Below are positions 1-10,851 of a DNA stretch of 64,000 bases, piece by piece; position 1 is the stretch's first letter; every line of letters begins with the position of its first letter. Origin of the DNA: Hirudinaria manillensis (taxonomy: Eukaryota > Annelida > Clitellata > Hirudinida > Hirudinidae); NCBI GenBank assembly GCA_034509925.1, contig CM067530.1, positions 6,134,001 through 6,198,000 on the forward strand, read 5' to 3'. The position numbers were made by a program, and so were the translations under genes. Under the pieces are notes generated by a model. That model saw only the letters and a program-made list of their open reading frames with translations, was not told the DNA's origin and made no database searches.

Positions 1-700
1 GCTGAGATTTTTTTTCCTTTTCGAGTCCACGGAAACTACGAACTCGGAATTAAAATGTTTTCTTTCTTTCTTTTTTCTCGTTTAAATGATTTCTTAGATC
101 GGGAATTTTTTTTTATTTATCTTTCGATTTTACGTTTTGAAACTCGTCCGTCCGTCCGTCGAGAAGTAGGTGAAAGTTGGCAAAGACGTTTTAATTGGCC
201 GGCAAAGGCAGCATCGAACGATGTTGTCCCTGCTCTACCATCGTCCTGCTCCTTTGTTCTCGACGTGCACCTGTTGTTGCTCGTTCAGGTTCGACTCGAG
301 ACCCTGCTCCTGGAAAAGCATCCCCAAAGCGAGTGACGACAATGCGTCGTCTTGGAGAAACGAGAGTGGACGGATACGGTCCGGCAGGCCGGCGACATCC
401 AGACTGTCAGTAAGCAAATTACACGGTGCATTTGAGCCGAGCTCCCCGTCAGGTCTCGTTTCCATCTCTCCCTTCCATCTCTCCGAGCACTTTCCATTCG
501 GCAATTTTTTACGTCTTAAACTCGGAAAGGTCTTCTCTTCCGTGGAAGGCGTCCATCGGAGGAGATGCAGTTGTGCAGGTGAATGCGTCTCGAATCGATA
601 AATGGCGGGAGAGCATTACCTTCGCTCGAGAGGATACCTTTCCCGAGTCCGACTCTAGAAGTTCTGAGTTGTTTCAGTCGTAAATTATATGAGTAAATAA
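1..700. other. GC-richer stretch, no gene assigned
   Basis: Bases about 130-660 are visibly richer in G+C and in CpG than the AT-rich sequence on either side, which in this window is typical of exons and promoters. Several short overlapping open frames exist on both strands (for example 235-504 on the minus strand), but none has a recognisable domain, a convincing start context or an obvious splice partner. It may be the promoter or first exon of a gene lying mostly to the left of the window. I do not assign a function. Confidence 0.3.
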
Positions 701-1246
701 TTCTCATAAATTTGTAATTATTATATTTATATTATATTTATTTATTTATTTATAATTATTTGCATTTAATACTCTTTATTTTTATACTTGAAGGTTTACT
801 GTTTATTACAAGTGGATTATTTATGTGTTACGAGTTCATCCGATTGCTTCACGGAATAGAATTATTAAAAGTTTATGTTTAAAATAATAAAATTAATAAT
901 GTTTGATTTCGATCCAGTGTTTGAGCTTCTATTAAATATTTAATAAATATATAGTAACAATATATAATATAAGTAATAATATATGCTTGGGGAATGTTAT
1001 TTATGACGTTATTACGATTCGAGTTGGAAAGTACTTCGTTCAAAAAAACTGCTTCGAAATCATGTCAACTCATTCTTTCATTCAGGTCCCTCCCTCGTCC
1101 AATGAGAAGTCATCAACAACGACAATAAGGACGACGGAAACAACAGCAAACAACAACATTAAATCCCCGCGTACTTAATTAAGGGTTGCATACATTCAGA
1201 TATATCGGTTATTTCAACGTCAAAACAGCCGCAATTGCTACGAGAA

Positions 1247-1346
1247 AATGGATGGATGGATGGATGTACGGACGGATGGATGGGCGGAAGGATGGACAGA
1301 CGGTTAGTCGGACGGACGCGCGGGTGATGGATAAGTGGATGGATAG
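1247..1346. repeat. Imperfect (GGAT)n/(GGAC)n microsatellite
   Basis: A run of GGAT units (starting with four in a row near 1250) is interspersed with GGAC, GGGC and CAGAC variants for roughly 100 bases. It is imperfect, which suggests an old locus, and it sits in sequence without recognisable genes. Confidence 0.85.
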
Positions 1347-4300
1347 AAAAAATTCATGAGTTCCTTTCCTGAGCCGAGCTGGCAAGACCCGTACTTGATT
1401 GATTCCGGCAGACCATCTGAGCGAATCACCTGCCCGTTCATAATAACAGACAATGAGCACCCGACGATGCCGGAATGATTGCAGTGGTGACAAAAGCACA
1501 AGAAACGAGTGCAGTCCTGCCTTTCGTTCGTCTCCATCTCCTTCTCTTCGTTTGCAATTCGATCCTATGAAACACGGGCTCCACCCACGCCATTTTGTGT
1601 TTAATTAAATTTTTTAAAAACTGAATACGATACTCAAAGGCGTAGGACTTGGAAATGTTACATAATTCTCCAGCTGAGGTTTTAAGAAGCTGAAATGGCA
1701 TGCGCGAAACTGCCACGGTTCCAGTCTTAACGTGGAAAGCTGAGCGATGTTCCGTTTATTCGACCATTTAAAAGCCTGCAATGCTTCGAAGAATTTCCTG
1801 TCAATTCTCGACCTCGATAGTAATTGCTTATCTTTTCTAATTTCCCCGATATTAATTCCCTTAATAAACCAAATTTCCACTTGAAAATAGTTTCTTGGTT
1901 CTAGAACTAAGTGGTTCCTCAGGTAAAAAATATACAAATTCCGTCGAGACTCACGAATGAGATGAATTTATTGATAACTCAGCTGATCAATTAATTGGTT
2001 GATTTTATCAAATAAAATGGTATTTCGATGAGCCAAAGCTATAAAGAAAAATTTGATTTTTTTTGCTTTTAATCCTTCAAAGGAACGAACCGGAATGAGT
2101 GGTTTTAACATGTCATTGATATAAACAGAACCAAAGACTCCAAAAAAAAAACACAAATAGCAAGAAAAATTGCGGCGCTTTTTTTTCTTCAAAATTCCAG
2201 AAATTTCCATCCTCATATCGTCACAAAAGAGTAGAAATTTGAAGCTGGGATTTTTTTTTTTGTATCCCGGACAAGTACCTAATTGAAGAGAAGCGAATAT
2301 GCCCGCGACACCCGCTGTGTGGCGTCTCCTCGGCCTCCAGCCAGTACAATCCATTAGCGAATCAAACAAATGCAACTCCGATGCGCTTATTGGCTTAATT
2401 CGAACTCAGGAACAGATGTGTGTGTCCATCCAAACAGGTGGAAGCTTCGGCGAACGAATTTCAGACATTTCGAGACATCCGCGACAAACAATTCGACCGA
2501 TCGAACTTCGCCCTAAGAAAGGACGATGTTCGTTAAAATTTGTTACTTTTCAATTCTAATTGCAGACTTTCTGTATTGGAAAAATTCCTAATCGCTCTTC
2601 AAACACTCTCTGAATGTCGAGACGACGTCGCAATTTCAACTGCAGGATTCGCCGAGCAGTTTCGACTCTTAAAAATAACGATGGAGCCTAAAATCTCGAA
2701 GAGGACGCTAATGATGACAAGCTGCATGGAACGCTCTGGAAACGAAAATTGGCTGACAGGCCTTTCTGGAAAATATCAGCGAGAAGACCCTCAAGATTGG
2801 TCTCTAAGAGGACATTGGATGAGCTTTTGTTTGCTGTGAATCAGCTAATATGGTGTCAGCATATGTTGGTCATGAATTAGCTGAAAATCCCTTAAGAATG
2901 TTCATAAGATGCAAAGAGGAACGGCGAGAACAAATAACACGAAGTCATCGGTGTCGATGTCTGGAGACTTTTACGTGAATTAAGACAATGGCTAACAACG
3001 TGAACAAAACGTAGGCAGAACGAAAGGATAAATTTGAAATCAAAGTCCCAGGCTCGCGAATTGTTTATAAACACGTTTTAAAAAAAGTGCCTCGTACAGA
3101 ACTGAGAACAATGAATAATTTACGACCGACATTTTAGATTCTCGGAGTTTGAGACGATCAAAATGTCTTCATTGCGAAACATTGCCAAATACTCATATTG
3201 CAACGCTCTCTGGACTAAATATAAAAGTAAGGATAAATTGAATAATATATTTTCCTATATAAATATACTGTTTATATTTATTTAAAAAAAATATAGTCGA
3301 CTCTTCAAAGTCACCTGATGAGAATATTCGATTACAAAAAAATAAAAGCATTGAATAAGAAAATCTGAGAAGTCATTTGAGGAGAGATTGTCGGACAGAA
3401 CAAGAGCTTCACTGATTGACCAATGATCAATGACAATGCACACCTCCCTAAATGAATGTTACCTCCATCCCATCCAAATTTTGATGAAAACAACAAAAAA
3501 AATATTCAGATTGTCGGACGATTGATAGCCCCTCCTGGGAAAATCTGGAATAAGTTGTCCTGAAGAAAACCTTTTAGGACTAGGAGGAGTAAAACATAAT
3601 GACATGATAAGGAAAGAGTTAATTATTTCCTTAAAAGTCTTTTTTAACACCTTCTGGATTTATTGTGATTTTACTGCGTATTTACTGGTAGTTTTCAAAT
3701 TTGCACAACAAAGAAGGCTAATATTATTTCCATTTTTCATTCCATCTATCGAGCAACGCTCAATCAACATGAAAATTTGTCACGTTAAAGTTTGTCATAA
3801 TAAGACTTGGCAAAAGCGAATGCGATTCATTAAACATCCATTTGTCTTTAATAATCAAAATATGTTAAATCCGCGTGAAGTAATATTTAATAAATATCAG
3901 ATAAATATCTATTAAACTTTTTTTTCCTAAGTGTAATAGTTATAATAAATAGGTGTCACAAGCGCTTCATTTGCACGAATCTTTAATTCGATTTTCCAGT
4001 TTAGGCGAAGAAAATGCAAAAAATGCAAAAAGAATGCAAGGACCAGGAACTGTTTACATAAAATATTTAAAGGCGCCGAGCCGTGTTTAGGGTCGTGTAG
4101 GTGTTAAAAATCCAATTTTTTCATTACCATTGATTTCTATGTTGCCAATAATTTTAAAGACAGATTCAAAGAATATTCTCCAAATATTTCTATAAAAACC
4201 TAATAAGTAAGCAGTAAATTAATAAAGTAGGGGACGCTTAAATCCACCTGGATACGAACTGCTCAGATACCATCAGCTGGGAAAACAAATAATGGTCCAT

Positions 4301-4994
4301 GTTGGAAGTCACTTAATGAATCAGTTCAGATCACTCATAGAACTAGTTATTGAGTCATTAGGCATTACTTGGATGAGACTCATGCTCTTATCTTAAGAAA
4401 TTAATCAAAGTAGTAACTTGATTCATATCTTTGATTAACTTCATATCACTGGCTAGGTTTGCATTGTCAAAAAAGACTCATACAAGTCTTCACAATAAAA
4501 AGTAAACACATGATTTTTGAAAACAAAGAGGGCATATGCCAAAAGAATAGCCAATCAACCCATAAATAAATGCTTTCTTTTTGGAATATTCTCCTTGATG
4601 GGTAATTTTAGGATGAAATCAAATAAAAATAAATTAATTATTGTGATGTGTCAAAGTCAATACCCTCCAATTCATCACCAGGTCAATCAACAAATCTCCT
4701 CAAAGTGGGTATGCACAAGTCAAGTCAGCATTAGGAGAATACAAGTGAAATTGTATCACTGCTGAGGTCAGTTAGATAGAGATATTCATAGGAACCAATG
4801 ATATTAATCAGAGTTGATAGGTCTTTAGTCATGATAGGGACTGGACTCATATAAAGAACTTTTTAAGGACCAAAGTATTGATAAATCTCAGAGCTTTCCA
4901 TAATTCCATTGTGCAATAATAGATATAGCAATTGCCCTTAGAGTGAAGAAACCAGGTCAAGATTTCACAGATTAAAAACACTCCAAAAGCAGTG

Positions 4995-5170
4995 GTTGTT
5001 AACCAATACAATCTCCAACATAATAAGCAATGCTTGAATCCTGCACAGATGAATCTCAGAAAATAAATGTTTGCAGCCAATGAAAGAAATGATTGTTAAC
5101 CGAACATAAGCAATGCATTCAATCCCTATATAAATGAATCTCACAAAAAAAAATGTTCACAACTCATGAA
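4995..5170 (+). repeat. Diverged direct repeat, two units
   Basis: Two head-to-tail units of about 80-95 bases, starting near 4995 and near 5091, share blocks such as GTTAACC, AAGCAATGC, TGAATCTCA and AATGTT in the same order. They differ by substitutions and small gaps. This is either an old local tandem duplication or part of an interspersed repeat. No coding potential was seen. Confidence 0.6.
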
Positions 5171-5478
5171 ATTGCCTTTGAGTTCCTCCAAAAATATGCA
5201 AAAATAAGCCCTTCAAGCCTATAAAAATCCATAAGATATTTTCTGAACTAAACAATAAGATATAGGTCTAGTATTTTCGATGCACTTTATTAAACATTAA
5301 ACACCAAGTTACTTAAACCACAACCAAAGTGAGCAGTTTTTGGAGGTTCAAGTGAATATTCATTGACAATTCACAAATCAAAATTTAAGAAATAAAAGAC
5401 TATAAATAAATAAATGAAAGATTAGACTGACAATATATGTATAAACTGAACTAAAACATTTCTCAATGACTTCAAAGT

Positions 5479-6504
5479 TTAAAACAATTTTGATGGCTCG
5501 CTGGCGACGTAGCATTCGATTCTGTAGTTACTTCCGTAGTTGTTGTCCCAAAAGGTTTGGTTCGAAGATACAAACATGACCGAGAACTCCATACTGTTTC
5601 CAAACTGGAAATACTCCGGGATGCGGATAGAATATGAAAATTTGTCCGTCGCTCCGTCGTTCGAGCCGGAGTCGTAAGCCGCTGCAACGTCAGTGTGGGT
5701 CAACCAGCCGTTCATGGTGTATCTAATATTGACGACCTTGTGGAAAGCCATGTTCATCACCCTAATTTTCCCATAAACGAGGCTTTTGCGATCGTCAACA
5801 AAACAGTTTTCCAGCAAAACTTTTCTTTCTTGCACGCGACGAAGGAAGTCGGGACTATTATCTGGAGACGAGAAGCAAATGCATAGCTTGCGAACTTGGA
5901 TAAAATTAGTTTCATTAGCAGTTGATTGTTCTTCATTTAAGTTGAGATTCCTCATGGCAGATTCAGGCACAATTGGTGGCTCATTCAGGTCAATGACATG
6001 CCTTATAGAAGCCAGATCAAGGCCTAGGGCATCAGCAAACCTGACAGCTTTCTTCTTGCCAGGAGTTGAAGGGGGTGTCTTGTTTGTTTTGAGAGAGATG
6101 CATTTTCTTAAGTTTTTTTCTCTAAGATATTCAAACTCATTATCCTCATTGAATGTTGCTGAACTTCCTGCAGCAGCCTGTAAAATGGCTGCATTAGCCA
6201 AACGATTTTCTGCCTTTTCATCTTCAGATATTCCAAGAATCAGACTTAGTTGCAGATTTCCTGGTTTTAGGCTGGTTTGTTTATCGTGACTGTCTGCTTC
6301 CAAATTAATATCTTCAAGACTTGATCTACTGCTAGTTCTGTTGGTGTGTACAGAATCAGTGTCACTGACTGACAGTGTAAATTGTGCATAACCTAAACTT
6401 CTCTCTGGAGATTCACGATAAACGTCCAAGTTTCTAAGAGCAAAGTCTTGACTGCTTTGACTAGGTGACTTGAGCGCAGTTATACTATCACTGGAATCCC
6501 CCAT
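5479..6504 (-). CDS. PPP1R3: Protein phosphatase 1 regulatory subunit 3 (glycogen-targeting)
   Basis: Single-exon frame of 341 residues from the ATG at 6504; an in-frame ATG 12 codons upstream (6540) is possible but is preceded by a Cys-rich stretch unlike the family. Members of this family bring PP1 catalytic subunit to glycogen and so promote glycogen synthase dephosphorylation. Two hallmarks are visible: a PP1-docking RVxF-type motif (KAVRF, residues about 152-156) and a C-terminal CBM21 carbohydrate-binding domain (about 225-333) ending in the signature WDNNYGSNY. The N-terminal half is Ser-rich and low in complexity, probably phospho-regulated. Length fits the intronless vertebrate R3 group and fly Gbs proteins. 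The upstream flank (6541-6680) is GC-richer and is the likely promoter. I cannot say which vertebrate paralogue it matches best. Confidence 0.93.
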   Translation of the reverse strand: MGDSSDSITALKSPSQSSQDFALRNLDVYRESPERSLGYAQFTLSVSDTDSVHTNRTSSRSSLEDINLEADSHDKQTSLKPGNLQLSLILGISEDEKAENRLANAAILQAAAGSSATFNEDNEFEYLREKNLRKCISLKTNKTPPSTPGKKKAVRFADALGLDLASIRHVIDLNEPPIVPESAMRNLNLNEEQSTANETNFIQVRKLCICFSSPDNSPDFLRRVQERKVLLENCFVDDRKSLVYGKIRVMNMAFHKVVNIRYTMNGWLTHTDVAAAYDSGSNDGATDKFSYSIRIPEYFQFGNSMEFSVMFVSSNQTFWDNNYGSNYRIECYVASEPSKLF

Positions 6505-6540
6505 CTGGTTTGTTGAACAACACAGGAAGTAACATTGCAC

Positions 6541-7084
6541 AATTTTCCTTCTGGATAAGACAAAATACGATGTTCTTCAAAATTAACCCGCAATAAATGC
6601 GGTCCGACCACGGTTCTGCGAACGAGTGCCCTCGAGTGTAACCTTCGCTACAAACCCGGCGCATATCGCCTTGTTTAGGTGTAGATTTATTTTGGAATCT
6701 GCTTTCTAGTTTATAAATGATTATTTAACAAAAATTAGCTTTGTTTTAAGAATGCATTAGGACACAATATGTAATTAGAGTGGTTCATCCAGTCTTGAAA
6801 TGTTTTTATTGACGTTAATTAATTCTCGAACTTTTTCAATCAAACTTAGCTTAGAACTTAATTTAAGAATTAACGACAATGTTTTCTCTACCAAATTAAG
6901 TGATTCAATGTGGTTAAGGTATTAGGTGAGTTGGTTAACTGAGCAGACTGAACTATAGAGGTCTCATTGCATTGCTAAACTATAGAAGTCACATTTTTGC
7001 TTGAAGCGCATGATTGTCAGTTGTTAACAATACAGAATAAGTCGGTTCAAAGTTGCCCAGGAAACAATTCGTGGCAGATCTCCC
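6541..7084. other. Intergenic flank, probable PPP1R3 promoter side
   Basis: Bases 6590-6670 form a short GC-rich, CpG-containing patch just 5' of the PPP1R3 start and are the likely promoter or 5' UTR of that minus-strand gene. From 6680 to 7084 the sequence is AT-rich and I see nothing else in it. Confidence 0.4.
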
Positions 7085-7598
7085 TTGAAGACATTTTATG
7101 CGACTGCAACTGAGGACGTGGCAACAATAATTTGCGATCTATTTCGAAGTTTTGATCTGATCACCAACTTAACCCAGATGAATATTCTGAAGGCTCGGAA
7201 TATAGTGACTCTGAATAGAGTGAGTCTTAAGACAGTTACCCTGAAAATTATCATTATGACCGCAAAACTCGCGCTTCCAGCCAATCAAATGTCGCATCGT
7301 AAAAGCAGAGCAGAAGAAAGCCTTCAAACCATCGCTAATAGAGAATCAGTGGAAAGAAGTCTCCAAGATGGCCTCTGCCGTAATAAAGTTTCTGAAGGTC
7401 ATGGAATGCGGAGATTTGATAGCCACGGACTTTGGAAACTGTCTCAATTCGGCTTGCAGCATTTACAAAGACATAGCGAAAGATTTCGTCATCCTAGAAA
7501 GATCAGCAACCTTCACTCGTAAGGTGGAATCATGCGCCCTAGATCTGAGGAGGAAGTAGAGATCTTTGGTTCTTAGAGAATTGGGTCACAAACGGAAG
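7085..7598 (+). pseudogene. Decayed copy 0 of the tandem acidic/Cys gene
   Basis: This stretch aligns with the middle of the intact copies downstream, but the similarity hops between reading frames. Around 7085-7330 one frame matches the DNA of the Cys/Phe repeat region and the stretch up to the GCGGAGCAGAAGAAGG-like segment. From 7368 another frame reads MASAVIKFLKVMECGDLI and ILERSATF, clearly related to MASAMAELMVIMEYWDLV and SPERSEAF of copy 1. Homology runs to about 7598, inside what would be the C-terminal domain, and then breaks abruptly into the promoter cassette of copy 1. The 3' end of the gene and the spacer are therefore deleted. Frameshifts and the missing end make this a pseudogene marking the old left edge of the array. 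Confidence 0.8.
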
Positions 7599-7599
7599 G

Positions 7600-7681
7600 C
7601 GCATTGAGAACGATCGCATTGACAAATTTTCAGTGTAACTGTTAATAATGAACGTTATGATATCGTCACAATTTATAAAAG
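7600..7681 (+). promoter_or_regulatory. Promoter cassette of array copy 1
   Basis: Contains two CGCATTG motifs about 16 bases apart around a CGATCG palindrome (7600-7621), then a TATAAAAG box at 7674-7681, 235 bases before the ATG. The same order and spacing recur before every copy, so these are the best candidates for core promoter elements. The start of transcription is inferred at roughly 25-35 bases after the TATA box. Confidence 0.65.
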
Positions 7682-7908
7682 AAAGATGGTGTAGAGCATT
7701 TGTTTACCCAATTAATGAATAATTTTTATATTGAAAATTTAATAAATTTTTAAAATTAAGCCTGAAATTTTTATTAATTATATTTACTGTTTTATAAAAT
7801 GTTAACCGCGATTAAGCATCTTTGGCATTGCACCTTTACATTGCGTTGTTATGTTTAAATATACAACTCACATTACATTATTATATCTCATTAAATTACA
7901 AGCTAATC

Positions 7909-8751
7909 ATGGACACCAAATCTAAGCAAAGTCTCGACAACACTCGCAGAAAAGAAGGCGACGACCACAATAACAGCGACGACGACAGCGACATCTACTA
8001 CGACTGCAACAGCTTCAACGACTGTACCAACAATTTCAAGGACTGCATCATCAACTTTAATGGTTTGAACGTCGACTTCAACAGCTGCAAAAACGAATTC
8101 GTCGACTGCGATATCAACTTCAACACCCCTGATGATTATTCTGAGGATAGTGACTTTGAAGATAGATACTCTGAACATTACCATAAACCTTGCGTTTGCC
8201 AGCCAATCAAATGCCAAATCATAAAAGCGGAGCAGAAGAAGGCCTTCAATTCACCGCTACCAGAGGATCAGTGGAAAGAAGTCACCAAGATGGCATCTGC
8301 CATGGCAGAGTTAATGGTTATCATGGAGTACTGGGATTTGGTGGATTCTGACTTTGGAGAAGATATTGATCTAGCTGTCAATTTTTACGAAGATATGGCG
8401 GAAGATTTTGTCTCTCCAGAAAGATCCGAAGCCTTCATTCGTGAGTTGCAATCGTCCACCATCGATCTGAAGAAGTTGAAATCTTTGTTTCTTAGCGAGT
8501 TGGATAAAAAGCAAAAGTCTCTTCTGGATGCTGCTTTTCCGCAGCAATTTCCTGCCAAGTTTAAATTTATCCGTTCAGCTGTAATGATGCAACTGAATGG
8601 TAAATATATTTGCTTGAGTCCAATTGTGAGGAAGGTTCTGAAGGATGTCAGATCCAGGAACAGGAGCAGTTACGAAAAGAGTTTGGAAACGAAAGGGTCA
8701 CCAAAAACAACTGCTGAAAACATTATTGAGGAAGCAGCTGCGAAAGTTTAA
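7909..8751 (+). CDS. Array copy 1: acidic Cys/Phe-repeat protein, unknown function
   Basis: Single exon, 280 residues, from the first in-frame ATG (MDTKSKQSLDN). I do not recognise the family. Visible parts: a polar N-terminus with an acidic Asp-rich patch (about 15-28); residues 33-73, a run of units with Phe in the middle and Cys at the start of most (CNSFND, CTNNFKD, CIINFNG, LNVDFNS, CKNEFVD, CDINFNT); a second acidic stretch; a Cys cluster PCVCQPIKCQ; and a charged, probably helical C-terminal domain from about residue 115 to the end. This copy is four residues shorter than the others, in the second acidic stretch, and has many C-terminal substitutions. AATAAA signals at 8814-8823. The in-frame stretch before the ATG is open for about 30 codons but has no ATG. 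Probably an intracellular protein; function unknown. Confidence 0.8.
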   Translation: MDTKSKQSLDNTRRKEGDDHNNSDDDSDIYYDCNSFNDCTNNFKDCIINFNGLNVDFNSCKNEFVDCDINFNTPDDYSEDSDFEDRYSEHYHKPCVCQPIKCQIIKAEQKKAFNSPLPEDQWKEVTKMASAMAELMVIMEYWDLVDSDFGEDIDLAVNFYEDMAEDFVSPERSEAFIRELQSSTIDLKKLKSLFLSELDKKQKSLLDAAFPQQFPAKFKFIRSAVMMQLNGKYICLSPIVRKVLKDVRSRNRSSYEKSLETKGSPKTTAENIIEEAAAKV

Positions 8752-9338
8752 ATTTTGGGAGATTATTATTTGATTCGTTCATTAACATTTAATTTGAATA
8801 TAGGTTCAATAATAATAAATAAACAAATGACATTTTCAATCAGCATTCAGTTTTCAATAGTCGGTTATGATTATTTAACTTGATCCAATTTTATTGTTAC
8901 TTAAATGAATTTATTTCATAAGATTTTATTTTACAACCTTCTTTTATTTGCAACATAACAATGTTTCACAATCATGCAATTATCTATAAAAATATAATAA
9001 ATTAAAATGTTTGAAAATAAAGGAAACCAAAACAAAATTTAAAGATAAGTAAAAAATGATGATACATGCAAGGCAATTGCTAGAGGATACGATTAATATT
9101 ATTTATATAACTATTTATTATTATTACTATTATTATTTCTAATATTATTATTAATATTATTATTATTACTATTATACTATCTTAAGAGTGTTTTATTAAA
9201 ATAGATTTTTATACGAAATTATTCAACGCAGCAATACTACGCAACAGATGGCATTCACCGAATTGAAGTTATTTTTGAAATAATGAAAGTAGAAATAAAA
9301 TCGATAATATGACGATTGTCGTATTCTTGAAAAAACGG

Positions 9339-9422
9339 CGCATTGGGAAACGATCGCATTGACAAATTCTCAGTGTAACTGTTATTAATGATATGTTATG
9401 ATGTCGGCATAATTTATAAAAG
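9339..9422 (+). promoter_or_regulatory. Promoter cassette of array copy 2
   Basis: Paired CGCATTG motifs around CGATCG (9339-9361), then TATAAAAG at 9415-9422, 235 bases before the ATG at 9650, the same geometry as copy 1. Confidence 0.65.
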
Positions 9423-9649
9423 ACTGACGGTGGAGGGCATTTGTTTACCCAATTAATGAATAATTTTTATATTGAAAATTTAATAAATTTTTAAAATTAA
9501 GCCTGAAATTTTTATTAATTATATTTACTGTTTTATAAAATGTTAACCGCGATTAAGCATCTTTGGCATTGCACCTTTACATTGCGTTGTTATGTTTAAA
9601 TATACAACACACATTACATTATTATATCTCATTAAATTACAAGCTAATC

Positions 9650-10504
9650 ATGGACACCAAATCTAAGCAAAGTCTCGACAACACTCGCAGAAAAGAAGGC
9701 GACGACCACAGTCACAGCGACGACGACAGCGACGTCTACTACGACTGCAACAGCTTCAACGACTGCACCAACAATTTCAAGGACTGCGTCATCAACTTTA
9801 ATGGTTTGAACGTCGACTTCAACAGCTGCAAAAACGAATTCGTCAACTGCGATATCAACTTCAACACCCCTGATGATTATTATGACGACTCTGATGATAG
9901 TGACTCTGAAGACAGATACTCTGAACATTACCATAATCCTTGCGCTTGTCAGCCAATCATATGCCAAATCGTAAAAGCGGAGCAGAAGAAGGCCTTCAAA
10001 CCACCGCTACCAGAAGATCAGTGGAAAGAAGTCACCAAGATGGCATCTGCCGTGGGAGAACTTGTGAACGTCATGGAGTATAGGGATTTGGTGGATTCCG
10101 ACTTTGAAGAAGCTATTGATCTAGCTGTCAATTTTTACGAAGGTATGGCGGAAGATTTGGTCTGCCCAGAAAGATCCGAAGCCTTCATTAGTGAGGTACA
10201 AAAGTCCTCTCTCGATCTGAAGAAGAAGTTGAAGTCTTTGTTTCTTAGAGAGTTGGATAAAAAGCAAAAGTCTCTTCTGGATGCTGTTTTTCCGGAGCAG
10301 CTTCCTGCCGAGTTTAAATTCATCCGTTCAGCCGTGATGATGCAATTGAATGGTAGAGATAGTTGCTTGAGACCAATTGTGAAGAAGGTTCTGAAGGATG
10401 TCAGATCCAAGAACAGGAGCAGTTACGAAAAGAGTTTCGAAACGAAAGGGTCACCAAAAACAACTGCAGAAACTGTTAGTGAAGAAGCGGCTGCGAAAGT
10501 TTAA
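9650..10504 (+). CDS. Array copy 2: acidic Cys/Phe-repeat protein
   Basis: Single exon, 284 residues. The layout is that of copy 1, but the N-terminal patch reads DDHSHSDDDSD, the second acidic stretch is longer (DDYYDDSDDSDSEDR), and the Cys cluster reads PCACQPIICQ. The Cys/Phe heptad block lies at 9746-9868. The C-terminal domain is rich in Lys, Glu and Leu (for example SLDLKKKLKSLFLRELDKK) and looks helical. The protein appears identical to copies 3-5. An AATAAA-type signal lies about 60 bases after the stop. Function unknown. Identical proteins from neighbouring copies suggest selection for dosage or ongoing gene conversion. Confidence 0.82.
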   Translation: MDTKSKQSLDNTRRKEGDDHSHSDDDSDVYYDCNSFNDCTNNFKDCVINFNGLNVDFNSCKNEFVNCDINFNTPDDYYDDSDDSDSEDRYSEHYHNPCACQPIICQIVKAEQKKAFKPPLPEDQWKEVTKMASAVGELVNVMEYRDLVDSDFEEAIDLAVNFYEGMAEDLVCPERSEAFISEVQKSSLDLKKKLKSLFLRELDKKQKSLLDAVFPEQLPAEFKFIRSAVMMQLNGRDSCLRPIVKKVLKDVRSKNRSSYEKSFETKGSPKTTAETVSEEAAAKV

Positions 10505-10851
10505 ATTTTGAGAGATTAAGATTTGATTCGTTCATTAACATTTAACATAAGAACATAGGTTCAATAATAATAAATAAATAAATGAAATTTCCAATCAGCA
10601 TTCAGTTTTCAATAGCCGATAATAACTTATATAATAACGATTATTATTTAACTTGATCCAATTTTAATGTTACATACATGAATTTATTTCACTATTTGTT
10701 TTACATCGTTCTTTCAGGTGAAACATTGTTATGTTATGTACATTATGTTACGTCATTACAATCATGCAATTATCTATAAAAAATATAATAAATTAAATGT
10801 TTGAAAATAAAGGAAATCAAAGCAAAATCTAAAAATAAGTAAAAAATGATG

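Larger units (their letters stand above)
701..5470. other. AT-rich stretch without recognisable gene
   Basis: No protein family could be recognised on either strand. The open frames present (such as 3604-3915 plus and 1968-2375 minus) are AT-rich, lack homology I can see and are not linked by plausible splice sites. The stretch holds a GGAT-type microsatellite near 1.25 kb and a diverged direct repeat near 5.0 kb. The minus-strand complement of a TTTATT at about 5286 could be the AATAAA polyadenylation signal of the gene ending at 5479. Confidence 0.4.

Noticed and set aside
9563..9649. 313-residue reading of the array protein starting before MDTKSK
   Set aside because: The added 29 codons start with TTG, not ATG. 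Kept only as a finding about the leader.
9644..9967. Minus-strand open frame of 107 residues, Val-rich, repeated opposite each array copy
   Set aside because: It is the exact complement of the acidic and Cys/Phe repeat coding region, and its Val/Ala/Asp pattern is forced by GAC/AAC codons on the other strand. It has no independent support.
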